The notes under the pieces were generated by a model, which was not told where the DNA came from, made no database searches, and saw only the letters and a list, made by a program, of their open reading frames with translations. Positions 1-12,160 of a stretch of 64,000 nucleotides of DNA are shown piece by piece. The DNA is from Diphasiastrum complanatum (taxonomy: Eukaryota > Streptophyta > Lycopodiopsida > Lycopodiales > Lycopodiaceae). Each line of letters opens with the position of its first letter. Within the stretch, counting starts at the first letter, position 1. The stretch is taken from assembly GCA_029204225.1 (NCBI GenBank), contig CM055102.1, positions 35,456,585-35,520,584 on the forward strand. Direction: 5' to 3'. The translations under genes were made by a program, and so were the position numbers.

Positions 1-1
1 A

Positions 2-1806
2 TTTGCTAAGAGCTTGTCAAATGGATCTAACCCATTGTGCATTAAAGAACTTGACAAATCCGAGGAGGATCTTGACAAACCCGAGGAGGATCATGACAAA
101 CTCGAGGATGGAGATTTGGATCCGAGTCAAAAGGGGCCGAGAAGATCATCAAGGAGCAAGGCCGAGCTCTCAAGGCTTACCTATGTGGACAATGGAAAGC
201 AAAAGGAAGGCTCTACATCTTCTATCTCTTAATCTTTTTTAGCTACATTGCTTGAAGAACCATCATCTTTTGAAGAAGCATATAAATCTAAAATTTGGAG
301 AGATGCAATGCAAGTAGAGTATGATGCATTAGAAGAGAATCATACTTGGAATCTTGTAAATCTTCCAAGAGGAAAGAAACCACTTGCATGTAAGTGGATT
401 TATAGAATTAAGTACAATCAAGATGGATCTATTAGTAAGTACAAATCTAGGCTTGTTGCTAAGGGATTTCTTCAAATAAAAGGATTGGATTATGAAGAAA
501 CATTTGCACCTGTAGCTAAGCTTGTAACTATTAGATTAATCATTTGCATTGCTACTTTGTTCAAATGGGATCTCTACCAAATGGATGTGACAAATGCCTT
601 CTTAAATGGCTTCTTAGAAGAGGAAATCTACATGATGCAACCCGAGGGCTTCATCAAGGTTGGTGAGGAGCAAAAGGTGTGCTACTTAAGGAAGAGCCTA
701 TATGGCTTGAAGCAAGCACCTAGAGCTTGGTACTCTAGGTTGCATGATTTTCTCTATTCCCTTGGCTTTGTACTAAGTGCTTATGAACCTTCTTTATATT
801 TCAAATGTAATGAAGGAAACATCATCATTTTGGTTCTTTATGTTGATGACATCATTATGACAGGAAATGATGATGATGGCATAGGCAAAGTAAAAGTTGA
901 CTTATCTAGTGAGTTCAAGATGGTAGATCTAGGCTTCCTAAATTTTATACTTGGGATAGAAGTGTCTAGAAGTAGCAATTGTACTTCATAAGTCAATCTA
1001 AGTATGCTACTTCCATTCTTGAAAGATTTGGTATGAAAGATTGTAAGGGGATTGACACCCCTATGGAGCATGTTGTGAAAGCAACTAATGAAGGTGATGA
1101 AGCATCCTTTGAGAACATCACCCTCTTTAGGAAGCTTATAGGCTCTCTAATCTATTTAACCATCACTAGACCTGACTTAAGTTTTTGTGTAAGCAAGTTG
1201 AGTCAAAGTATGCAAGCTCCTTTAGTTCATCATTGGAAAAGTGCCAAGAGAGTACTTAGATATGTTTCTAGTACTAGATTTTTTGGCATACTTTATGAAG
1301 GATCTAACTTGCACTTGAGAGCCTACTCGGATTCAGATTTTGCATGTGACAAGATGGATAGGAAGTCCATTAGTGCATTTGCAACATTTCTTTGTGGAGC
1401 AGTGATATCTTGGCTTTCCAAAAAGCAAGATACAATCTCACTATCTTCTTGTGAAGTCGAGTACAAGGCATTGACTTCAACAACACAAGAGCTCCTATGG
1501 CTAAGAAGACTCTTGATGGAACTACATGTGCTAGAGGCCGAGGAGATCCCTTACATACTTTGTGACAATCAAGCTTCTCAACAAATTGCTTCAAATCCTA
1601 TCTTCCATGCTAGAACAAAGCATATTGAGATAGCTCACCACTTTGTGAGAGAGAAGGTACAATCCAAGGAAGTGCAACTACATCATGTACCATCATCCGA
1701 ATGCATAGCTGATATCTTAACCAAACCATTGTCCAAAGATCCATTTTTTAAGTTAAGATATGCTCTTGGAATTGTAGATAGATGTACAGTAGATTTGCCA
1801 AGTTAG
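2..1806 (+). pseudogene. Ty1/copia pol, 3' half (linker, reverse transcriptase, RNase H), frameshifted
   Basis: This is the C-terminal half of a copia polyprotein, cut off at its 5' end by the window edge. Positions 2-232 encode an acidic linker ending in SRSKAELSRL-type sequence, with a short repeated Glu/Asp motif. An in-frame TAA at 230-232 interrupts it. The RT follows at about 248-975, with a WKWIYR-like N-terminal block (CKWIYRIKYN), RLVAKGF, the MDVTNAFLNG block and the catalytic YVDD box near 840. A frameshift near 975-990 moves the reading frame for RNase H (979-1806), which has YSDSDFA, the SWLSKKQDT block, DNQA and the HIEIAHHFVRE block, and ends with DILTKPL. RT copies RNA into DNA and RNase H removes the template RNA. 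With one stop and one frameshift, this copy cannot make a full polyprotein. Confidence 0.95.
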
Positions 1807-1819
1807 AAGTGAGGAGGAG

Positions 1820-2681
1820 TGTTGAAAATTGTCACTTCTCACTTGACATTGGTTCATGTAAATATTGATCAAACATTAGAATATGTTAATGATCTGATTT
1901 CACACGTGTGGAGCCTGTTCCCATGTGTGAAAGGATGTACTTTTCATGTTTGTATATATCCAAATTGATTTTGTATCATTCTAGTTAGTGTGAACATGAA
2001 ATGACTAGTTTTTAGTCAAGTTGACTAGTCACCTACAAATTAGCTTTTCCTTGCATGTGCATGAGTAAATGCTCCCACATGGCAAGTGGATGTTCACACG
2101 TGTGTATAGAGTACTAGAAGATAAGAGTTGACCATTTTCCTTAGATCCTATTTTGTAGGGAATATTCTTATATTCTAGGAGACTAGCTTTTTGGATTTTA
2201 GTCATATTCTAGAAGGTCAACTATTGTATAAGGAGCAAGGATGGATCAAATGGATAGATCTGAGTGATGTGGCACTCTTCACACGTGTGAAGGCCTGCTG
2301 GATTGTACCAGACTCATGGATGTACTTGATCCATAAAAGGATCATCATTTTGCTAAGAAGATTGATGAGACTTTTGCACTCTACACTTTTGTGAGATTTC
2401 TAGTCATTTGTCTTGTGATTTTTATGTATGATTGCTATCTAGTATCATTGTACTTGTTGTTTCAGGTGAAGGCCGTACAGTGGACAGTACTCTACACGTG
2501 TGAGGCCACTCTCACTAAAAAATGATGTGTTGATCCATTGCTCTTGCTTAAATCCAAGTGTAGTGAATCTAGATCAAGATCTAATGTGTAGAACTTGATA
2601 GATTCATTGATTAAACAACCAATAACTCTCTATGATTGTAAAGTACAATCGTTATTGTTCTAAAAACTGTAAAATTTATCA
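1820..2681 (+). repeat. 3' LTR of the copia element at the window start
   Basis: A polypurine tract (GAGGAGGAG, 1811-1819) lies just after the pol stop and is followed directly by TGTTGAAAATT, the usual copia LTR start. The proposed end, AAATTTATCA at 2681, matches the terminus of the LTRs at 31781-37695. The LTR contains four CACACGTGTG or TACACGTGTG palindromes (1901, 2095, 2280, 2493) and the motif CCGTACAGT near 2473. The start is firm. The end is inferred from similarity, because the 5' partner LTR is outside the window. Confidence 0.7.
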
Positions 2682-2890
2682 CTGAGGATGCAGATCTTAT
2701 TTTATATGATCAAAAAGGAATAAAAGTCCTTCCTAATACATAGGAAGGCAATTTTGTAGCAGATATTCATCTTGTCTTAAAAGGCATTGAGGCCCTTTCC
2801 GAAACAGAGGAGGGCGAGATTATAGAAGGAGTTGTTGCCTTATCAGTTTCTAATACTGATATAGAATATATAGAAAAATTGATTTAATAG
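2642..2890 (+). pseudogene. Short protein-like relic, unknown family
   Basis: A frame from 2642 stays open to TAA at about 2888 except for one TAG near 2741. It has an amphipathic, acidic composition (for example KGIEALSETEEGEI) that looks protein-like. It overlaps the proposed LTR end, so one of the two interpretations is imperfect. I do not recognise the family and chance is possible. Confidence 0.25.
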
Positions 2891-3109
2891 AGATCTATTT
2901 GTAAATAGAGAGACATCAAAAAAAAAGATACAATCATTTTACTTGTAAACAACCCGTTTATGGATTTTTTTTTATTGATATCACAATAGATTCTTACAAT
3001 CAGCTTGTGTCCAAAGTCTAATACTGGAATGCAATTTTTCTATAATGATAAAAAGACATGATGATTGGCATGTATTTGCTGATAGTAAATCTCAATGTTC
3101 TTCCATAAG

Positions 3110-4442
3110 TTAGATTGTTTCACCAATATCTCTGCATTTGATCTCGAGCTCATGTCTTTTACGTACCTGCATAGAACTAATACAAAGTTAGTTAGAATTA
3201 GTACAAAGTTTGTATTAGAAAGTTTTGATTGAAACTATTCCTAAAAGATCGAGTGTTTACAATTACGAGTTTACCATTGAAAATGAATCTGAAGTCTGAA
3301 AGTACATCATCTTGTAGGAGCAATAGTTCCCGCCGGATGTAGTTTAGACTCCAATCTTCTTCCACCTCAACACATGTCAAAACGGCATCATTGTATATAA
3401 TTTTAATATTTTTTCGTTTTGAATGTCCACTGGCTTCCAAGTCTTGATCGAGTGGCACCCATTTACCTTTATTTTTTTTCATCTTTGATAATGGAAGCAT
3501 AAGCTCAACATTTGTTTTTCAATTTAATAATGGAAGCACATGGAAGACATTTTAATTCTGCATTCTATTTCTCCATCTGATCTTTTGTCCCAGCCTTCAT
3601 CCATAAGTTCAGATAATAAACTATCTGATAAATTTTTGCATACAAAGTTTTGTGTACATTGACACTTGAAAAGAAATCCACAAATATATTCAAGGAAATA
3701 AACCAACTCAATCTGACTGTTTTTTATCCCGTGCTCATTTTTAATGAATTTTTTACATCATTATATATCTTGCAACGAAATGATTCTGAAATTGTAGCAT
3801 CTGGTGCAATCCATTCATCACTTTCAAAACTAGGTAATGGAATTGGTACTATTTGTCCAAAATTTCTTTTTGTATCAGGAATGTACATTGATTCATAAAA
3901 AAAGATCTCACTATCAACTAGATCTTTTGCAGTTCTACCTCAATATTGCAGCTGTCCAATATCAGTGTGAATAACATCTAACACACCTGTTAAAGATCTA
4001 TTCGGCTCCCATTCATTTATGTTGGATGGATATAAATCTACAAGAGAAAAATTATCAGATTGGCAAGTTTACTATTAGATTATTTATGAATGACAAAAAT
4101 CAAAGTCTCAAAAATATCAATACTCACAGTTGTTTTTTTTGTGATCCTGATGGTTGAATCCTTGCACATTTATCTCTGAATGCATATATACATGTTGGAT
4201 TAGAATTTCAAAAATAGATTTTTCCATGATGATGTTCTGAAATTCATAATTATGGCCTTCCAATAAGATTGAAATAATAGCTTTGACCTTTTCTTTTTTC
4301 AAAATGCTCCTCTTGATGATGGATGCATCAAAACCCAAGAGTTTTTTGAATATTTTCTTGGCACCCATAATCCATTATCATCTGTCTCATTAAATAGAAG
4401 CACAAAGTCGATTGATGAGCACGGCTTCCTTGATGGCGCCAT
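3110..4442 (-). pseudogene. Three-exon gene relic, unknown family, ubiquitin-like-looking C-terminus
   Basis: Three exons can be read on the minus strand. Exon 1 is 4442-4128, starting at ATGGCGCCATCA and ending at a GTGAGT donor. Exon 2 is 4037-3267, with a polypyrimidine CTCTTGTAG acceptor and a GTAATT donor. Exon 3 is 3166-3110, with a CTATGCAG acceptor and a TAA stop. Both joins keep the reading frame, so this was a real spliced gene. Lesions are a 1-nt frameshift near 4360, a TGA at 3942-3940, a frameshift near 3735 and a scrambled stretch near 3510. The last part (DDVLSDFRFIFNG, then RKRHELEIKCRDIGETI) resembles ubiquitin-like folds, which is an impression only. The N-terminal part (DFVLLFNETDDNGLWVP) is not recognised. 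The lesions suggest it is no longer functional. Confidence 0.55.
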
Positions 4443-7400
4443 TCGTAATTTGCATGCAAAAATCTGAAACAATGAACTATGAATCTAAAAATTTGCGTAG
4501 ACAGAAAGCCATGAATCTGAAAAAAAAAGTGTTCGCGAAAATTTGAAACACTGATCTATTTGGCGCCACAAATTAACTCTGGTTAACCCTGTTAACCATG
4601 GTTTGACAATGCATATACATTAATGGTACATCGATTTTCTCATCTCAACCATCTGTCATATTCATTTTCAATAGTTTTGGGTCTCTTCGGGCAGTTTTGA
4701 GCTGGAAGGACAGGCCTCATCAACCAATAGCATTTCCACATGCTGCCCGACGAAACAGCAATAAATTTAAAAAGTTTTTATTTTATTTATATTTGGAAAA
4801 TTCTACATTATGTAGAACCCCGAAGCTAAGGTTTTCATTGTTCCACATGGCAACGAAAATAAGAAAAAAATAAAAAAGCATCTGTTTTAAAGGCCCTCGT
4901 CGGGCTCTAAGTTTCTCTAATGCTTGATTGATCCAGTTCTAGGCTTAAGTCTGTATCCTTTTCAAGATGGCTCGAATATTCCTTAGAATATCAGCCTACA
5001 TTATCCCCTCCGTCAAAATATTGGGGTCCCATGCCAATTGTCGCTGCTTGTTATCTTGTCTGATCTTCCTGTAGCTCTGCATTGATGGCAACCCGGATTT
5101 TATGAACTTCTCTACCAATCTGTTCCATTCTCTCGAATCGAATTTCGCCCAAAAGCGGTTGCGGTCGATAGTAATCAAGCATGTTGTAGAAATTCATACA
5201 CGTACCAAGATTCAACCATGTCAACATATTAGAAATATTTTATCTTAAGTTTTCCTAAGTTAAAAAACTTTGAAGTTCTAAATCCTAATTTAGAAGTTCT
5301 AGAAAGGCTAGAAATAGTTTAAACCTATAAGTGAGTCGACACTTATGGAAGACCCTCCTTGCCAGAAAAGGAGAGATATTTGCCTTGTAAATAACACTTT
5401 TGAGATTAAGCTATCAAGTTCTCTATTTTTGAGTAGGTGCAAATTGGGCAGGAGATATAGACACTTGTAAATCCACTTCAAGATTTATATTCTTCCTCAA
5501 CAATGGTCCTATTTCATGGAACAGTCGCAAGCAAACTTCGATAATTTCATTGAAAGAAAGTGAGATAGTGTCCTACTTCTTCGAAAGAGCTGAGTCCCTT
5601 CCTTAACTAAGGAATACTCTATCCCATGAATAATGTATATCCAATGCACACAATTTTAACTAATGAACCAAAATGATTCACTAATCATGCGTCTTACAAG
5701 CAATATAATCAAAACCATCAGTTTCTGGTGAATCCACATCACACTGATCATTCTACCAATTAACTTCATCTTGGAGTAATTAACTACTCAAGTTAATTGC
5801 CAGTGATTCAAAAATCTCAAATGTCTAGGTGAAGAATTCAATTATACTAGTATAACACCACATTTAGATCCTTACCCAAATCATTTATAAGTTAATCCAT
5901 AAATCTTCTATACAAAGAATTGTTAGCTCTGCAAGTATCTGTCAAAACAATACTTGATCATATGTTCATGTTCAGCGACTAGGTTAAGTGCACCAAATAA
6001 CTCTAGTAATCAAGAATACACAGTAGATTCATACAAGATTAGTCGTGCACATATGTGAATAATCTCACTATGACCCAGTACATAAATACATTTTTATTTG
6101 CCATATTCTTCCATAACCCACATATGTTACTCACATATCTCACTGAGATCTTGTAACTCTGCTACAAAATATTTTCTATTTCTCATGAGTAAATAACATA
6201 TCCGAGAAATCTCTAAGACGAATAAAATTCACTCGCAACAGTTTTCCAATCCCACTTACCTCTAATTACATAATTTTTCACACTGATTAACCCTGCTCTG
6301 ATGCTAGTACTTAAACTAAGATAAGGTTGATCCAATGTAGAACTCTCACACTTAAATTCTGATCAAACTTACTTCTATTCCAATCAAAATAAAATTAGTA
6401 ACTTCTGACCTTTTATTGTACTACTTATAGATAATAATTCAAATTCCAAACTTGTTCTAGTTCCAAATTGTCCACACAATCTCTAGAGAATTTCTCTTAT
6501 TCAAAAAGTTCCAAGTAGGCATCTTACTCTGAATCTATCTGAAATTCCATTCAGGTCCAATCTCATTTCTATACCCTAGCTGGTTCTCTTTGAAAAACTA
6601 TGCCACCAACATATTCCCAAATAGAATTTTATCCCACCACTTCACCCCTCCTTTTCAAAAAAATTATAAATCTTCATAAAATTTAACTAGAAAGATGATA
6701 TATGAAAATATCTAAATCCTAGAAAAGTCAGTAATAAGTGCTTTCACTAAAGGATCCACCTTATTATAAACAAGACCTCCTTCAAATATTTTCAATCTGA
6801 ATGATAGAAACTACTATTCCATCGAAATCCATTTATGCAACAGAGATATTCTAGGTTTAAAATAACTTTAGAATTCACTTGAATTCCAACTCTATTCACA
6901 CAAGTAGTAACCTATATGACATAACAATCTTTTAGAAGAATAACTTCATGCTGGAAAGAATTCATATAAACTAGTCTGATGTCTTATATTCGAGAAATCA
7001 CTAAGAAGTACATGATTAATTAAGAAAGCAAGAAATAGATTTGAGGGCCTCTGATTTTGTAAATAATGAGATACCATATTGGGATCTAGATTAGACCTCA
7101 AAAATTTTCATAATACCCCACATTTGATCAAATGGTTTTCTTCTTTCCCATATTGCGACTAGGTACTAAAACACACCATTGATCATCAGATCTTTACAGT
7201 CCTAGAATTTCTTTTCCAAAGTTACCGATGTCTCATACCATCAGCTTTTCCTTCCAGAAAACCCTTAACCACCATATTTGATATTCTAGAGATCCATTGA
7301 TCATCTAGCTGTCCTGTAATCACTATAGGATATTATCTCTTGTTTCCAAAACACTGGAGAATCCTTTTACTTGGATGACTGGCATGCCTATCAGATGGAT

Positions 7401-9630
7401 ACCCAAAATTCACATCTGATTATGTGACTTAGACAGAAGAATTAATATGGTTCAATATTATATCCTAATCCTTTCTGGTTATTGACAAGCTTCGAATCCC
7501 CTACTGATGCATCAAATTTAGAGACCAGCTTCTGTCAACTAACAGATCCAATGTAATCCATGTATTAGATTCCACTTCTAACATCACAATTGACATCCAA
7601 ACTGCGGATAACTCAATGGTTACAAAGATATCAGTTACGAATTCAACTAAATGAATTCTAATCAAAAAATTAATAACCAGTATTAAGCAATTATTCACAG
7701 GGATTACCAAAATCCCAACTGTGAAATACATTTTTTGATCACACTTACTATCTCTAATGTCCACTCTTCTTCCCTCCTTAGAATTTTTAGTTCCCTGAAA
7801 ATCTATTCAGCTAAGGTACCAAGAAGATGTAATGACATTAGCAAATGTTTAAAAACTAATTATTGTAGGAAAAAGTCCAAAACAATTTCATTTCTGTCCT
7901 ATACCTGGAGTGAATATAATTCACCATAGGATTTATTGAAAATGAAATCAGCTATGTAATTTCTAAAATTACATATTTTCCAATAAACTTGGACTATTTT
8001 TTTTTTTATTGACTGGTTTGGCATTACTCCATTAATATTAACAAAACCTATCCAAACGTAGAATATGAAATGACCTGAATGGAAATTCCACCAATAGGAT
8101 TTTAGTGATTCTTAAAGTGTATCATGTCAAATTTATTGACTAGATAAAGAATACTATTGCCACTCATCCAATCTATTATTTCATATTGTTTGACGATTTT
8201 AATTCAAATTTAACGTGTATCTTGCACAAACGTTTACTTGACTGATTTCTATCGATCAACATCAAATAGAAAACTTATCAGACAAGTAACTGATTTCCAA
8301 TTTTTACCAAATTGAAATTCAACAAAAAAAAAATCAAATTTTAACTTTCAATCTAAAGTTAAAAAATGACAGCACAGTAAAAATTGTTGACAATTCATTG
8401 TAGTTTCTTCTGTCAATTTTAATTTATCTATCACCGAAAAATAATTTAGACAGTGAAAACACTGTGATCAAATTTGACTGATGAATTGATTAGTGAATTG
8501 AAATTTTGGTCATTTTTTCGTTAGCATGCAACTAATCCATGCAATCACAGTACTAAAAATTAGGGAAATGACTGGCATGTAATCAGAACAACTTCAAATT
8601 TTGCAAATTTTACTCACAAAACTGCAAAACTTCAGATGATCATAACTTTGGCTACAAGATACCAAATTGGATGCTGTAAAGCTTTGTACAGAGGAAGAGC
8701 AAGTGAAAAGATGATTGCCATGTCAGCTTGCCACCTAGGCTTCACACGTGCGAGATCAGAGTTGCCAAAAAACTGTAGTAGGGTGCACTTTTTTGTAGAC
8801 CAAATGATCAAAAAACGTGCAAACACATCCCCAAGCTCAAAATTGATGCTACCAACAGTCTTAAACCATCAATTCGACTTCCATGAAGCATTCATACTGA
8901 TCCTAAGATGCTATATAGGCTGAGAACGAAGATTTCTTGATTTGTAGAAGTCAAAATAACTTCAAACTTGATGGAGATGGTGCATAAGCCACCGGCCATC
9001 CATTCATAGGTTTGATAGCTTGTTGGGAAGGTAAAAAGAAATGATAATCATGCTATAATTAATTCCAGAATTATCTCCTTATGGATTTGGAGAAATCCAT
9101 CCCCCAAAAATCACCAAAAATGGTCATTTTTTGAACTTTTTTGACTTCTTACAAGTTCAATTGCTGGAATTCTTGTTTCTAACTTCAGGAAAAGCTTCAA
9201 AAGACTTTGGTTCACCTCTTTACAAGCTCTACATGGTGTTTACAGCCACCTACTATCCAACTTTATGGGAAAAAAAAAAAAACCAGCAAAACTGATGATT
9301 TTTGGCTATTTTATGGTTTTTCCATCACCATAAAGTGGAAATTGATGACCTACAACTCTTTCTCTAACACATGCAAACCAATTTACAGAATTACAACCAT
9401 CCAATTGATCTGATTTTGCTGTATTTTGGTTCTTACTATCTGTTTTGTGCCAAAAAGCATGAAAAACCAAATAATTTTGACCAAAACATAGCCTAGAATC
9501 ATAAATCATTGGAGAGAACCAGCATGCATCATTAATTTCATCATTAATGAACCCTAAAACAAAATTACACTTGTTGGAAAATTCAGATTTACCAAAGATT
9601 TGATCTACACAAGAAAAAGCTCCAAAAAAG
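4443..9630. other. Long AT-rich intergenic stretch without a recognisable gene
   Basis: I see no convincing coding sequence. A 60-codon minus-strand ORF at 5178-4996 (FWAKFDSREWNRLVEKFIKS) looks protein-like but is unplaced. The segment 8640-8960 carries CACACGTG (8743) and text like that around 36500-36900, so part of it may be old retrotransposon leader sequence. Confidence 0.5.
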
Positions 9631-9828
9631 CATCACAAATTGGCCTTCAAGGACAATTCTCCAAAACCACAAAGAATCCCAAGAGTAATGGATCTTAGCA
9701 ACATGCAAATTGAAACTGGGATAGTACACCCACTTGCACCCTTGCTATCCACCTTGGAAGAGAATTCCCATGGATCCAATCTGAAATTTCGACGAAAGGT
9801 AGCCTTCTCCATGTTCTCCAATCTTCGT

Positions 9829-9847
9829 AAGCCTTGCTCTGATACCA
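9829..9847 (-). other. Primer-binding site (initiator tRNA-Met type) of an LTR element
   Basis: On the minus strand TGGTATCAGAGCAAGGC follows CTTATAG directly. TGGTATCAGAGC is the standard plant primer-binding site complementary to initiator tRNA-Met, so the LTR lies at higher coordinates (from 9848) and the internal region at lower coordinates. Confidence 0.75.
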
Positions 9848-10018
9848 CTATAAGGGAAGCTCCCTAAGATCCTGCTTACAAGACAATACACAATGGAAAA
9901 TACAGTATGGAGCAACCACCCAACCAAGTAGAAGCAACCAATCAACTCTATAAGCTTCACCCCCAAGCCGAGGAATAAGAAGCGTGAATGTAGAGTGAAA
10001 CCCTGGCAATCAATAAAT
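9848..10018 (-). repeat. Truncated LTR, same family as 22110-22290
   Basis: Read on the minus strand, this segment (GATTGCCAGGGTTTCACTC ... TTGGGGGTGAAGC ... GATTGGTTGCTTCTA ... TTGTAAGCAGGATC) matches the plus-strand text at 22139-22290 with moderate divergence. It ends at the primer-binding site at 9847. Its other end abuts a Ty3/gypsy RT fragment, so the LTR is cut. Confidence 0.65.
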
Positions 10019-10190
10019 ACTTTGAGGATACTTGTAAGTAATCTTGGAAGATCACTGTCATCATTCGTTGAATGTGGCTGGTGCATTACATAGTCCAAAT
10101 GGCATTTGTCGATATGCATAAGTGCCCCAATCTGTTGTGAATGTAGTTTTGGATTGATCTTCCTCCTTGATTGATACTTGATTATAACCT
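10018..10190 (-). pseudogene. Ty3/gypsy reverse transcriptase fragment
   Basis: On the minus strand the translation contains GYNQVSIKEEDQSKTTFTT, then WGTYAY and MPFGLCNAPATF. These are the RT fingers/palm blocks just upstream of the catalytic YVDD in Ty3/gypsy elements. A 1-nt frameshift follows the ATF block and the catalytic box itself is lost at the junction with the LTR fragment. The weakly gypsy-like plus-strand text at 10207-10290 (KNLKKLTTLREFQGF) lies beside it in the opposite orientation, another sign of rearrangement. Confidence 0.75.
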
Positions 10191-10582
10191 AAAAATCCGG
10201 CAAGTGGAGATTATAAAGAACTTGAAGAAACTGACAACTCTACGAGAATTCCAAGGATTTATGGTCGGTTGCACTTTTATTGAAACTCTGTTAAATTTAT
10301 TGATTCACACTGGACTCAAATTTATTTAAGAGGCCTATGCCCCTAGCTCCCAAGTTTGTTGGGGTTAGGAGGTGCCAGATCGTCTTAAGAACCAGTTAAA
10401 TAGTAGTTTTTTTCACCGTAGGCCACTTTAGTGATTTTAAAGTAGTTTTGGGACTCAGCCTTTAAGTTTGGGCCCAACTGCCAAAAAGCCCCTATTGGTG
10501 CCCATTTATGAAGAGGTGCACCTTTTTGGGCCTCAGCCCTCTGTAGGGGCTAGGCTCTATGTAGCATTCAGCATTTTGTCAT

Positions 10583-10585
<3 letters not shown>

Positions 10586-10671
<86 letters not shown>
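10586..10671. repeat. (GA)43 microsatellite
   Basis: An uninterrupted GA dinucleotide run of about 86 bp, directly upstream of the gag-like ORF region. Confidence 0.98.
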
Positions 10672-10675
<4 letters not shown>

Positions 10676-10892
10676 TTGTGTGGAGAAGTTTGGAGAGAAA
10701 GGGAAGGAGTAGAAGCTGTGCTTGGTGCCTCCCATCTCTTCCACTTCCAATTTGTGCTCAATCCCATAGAAGCAAGGAGGAGGAAAGGAGAAGAGGCTCT
10801 ACTTGGTGCCTTCCACTCTAACTTCTTTGTTGGATCTTTGCTGCAAACTGCTTATATTTCATTGCTATTGATCTGTTGGTTGATTTATAGCA

Positions 10893-12160
10893 TTGTGTTT
10901 ATTCTCTAGATTATTGTTTGTTCTTGCCATTTGCACCATAACCAATTTTCCTCAAGATCGATGTTTCCAATTGGAGCTAGATCACATGCATGAACCCCCT
11001 CTCTTCAATCCACCCCCGTTTATCCTTTCACCTTCACAACAAATACAGGTACATTACGCGCCAAAGTACAAGCCTGCAGGAACACTAGAGAAGCCATCAG
11101 ACGCCCTTGCAGAGCACATCAAGCACTGCCACACAACCACTGCCACCCTTCCAGAAGCCCTTCGCCTCACCTATAATGAGCTTTGCACCCTCTATTACGA
11201 CTACCACCAATACCATCCAACCACTCTCATCCTTCGCTATAACGTGGCCATGACACACTATAATGCCATCATCCAAGATCCATCCATTTGCCATTCCTAC
11301 ACCATTTCTGACTTTCCATTCATCGAATCTGCTTCTACGATCAACTACCAACAACTCCAACTCACATTCCCTCATTTTGACCTCCAAACTGACGGAGACC
11401 GCACCTTCAACCATGATCTTCAGTATGCCGCACAGGCCGAAACCACCACCTCCACCCTCCAACCTGACCCAAACATGTCCAAGCTCGAGCTCGCCTCTCC
11501 TCCTCGCACCACCTCATCTCATGCTGCTTCTCCACCACCTACCATTTCATCACCCCCCAGAATCAATCTTCCATCCATCTCCACGGTTCCCCCTCGCACT
11601 GATGATTCTCGCAGTGACCCTACGACCATACATCAACATTCGTACCAAAAGATCTTTATGGTACTTGATTCAAACACCGGCCAACCTCATTGACCTTCTG
11701 CATCCTCAACCAGAATGGTGGAAGGCGGTGCTCATGCAATATCAAGGAATATCTCCAAGCTCCTATTGTAATAAGGGTAGATCTTGCATACCATCTGATG
11801 CCTAGAAGAAGATCATGGATGACATTGAAGACTCCGAGTGTCAAGGCCTACAATTGGCTAGTAATAAAATCTGAACAAGGTTGGAAAACATCTGTTAACT
11901 TCACCAGAGCCCTCAACCGGTTCATGACCGATGCGGCTAACTCTCTAGATCCCATTGTTCTAGAAGCCTATTATAATGTGGAGACTCTTCTTACCACCAC
12001 AAAGGTAGATACCAGGTGGGATATGTGCTTCAAAGAATTCTGTTTCAATCCAAACAAAAGCTTCAAGTCAACGGCAATCGAGAATCAAATCCCTCTACAC
12101 CGAACCTACCATCGTCTATCAGCAACATCTTTTGTCAATATAGCAAGGTTGGAACGATGA
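10893..12160 (+). pseudogene. Unrecognised gag-like protein, copy 1 (Pro/Thr/His-rich N-part plus downstream domain)
   Basis: An open frame at 10893-11693 encodes about 266 residues rich in Pro, Thr, His and Ser. A second frame at 11690-12160 continues with AYHLMPRRRSW, then GWKTSVNFTRALNRF and NSLDPIVLEAYYNVETLL. This second part aligns by eye with the translation at 22305-22610, which has YYVPMPR followed by a stop, NRW, then WNIFVDFRRALQAY. Two dispersed homologous copies, one of them directly after an LTR, suggest a retrotransposon gag or accessory protein. I do not recognise the family and see no zinc knuckle. Copy 1 needs one frameshift near 11690 to be continuous. The region is C-rich compared with its AT-rich surroundings. 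Confidence 0.45.

Noticed and set aside
10568-10767. Ser-Leu repeat ORFs on the minus strand
   Set aside because: They are translations of the GA microsatellite.
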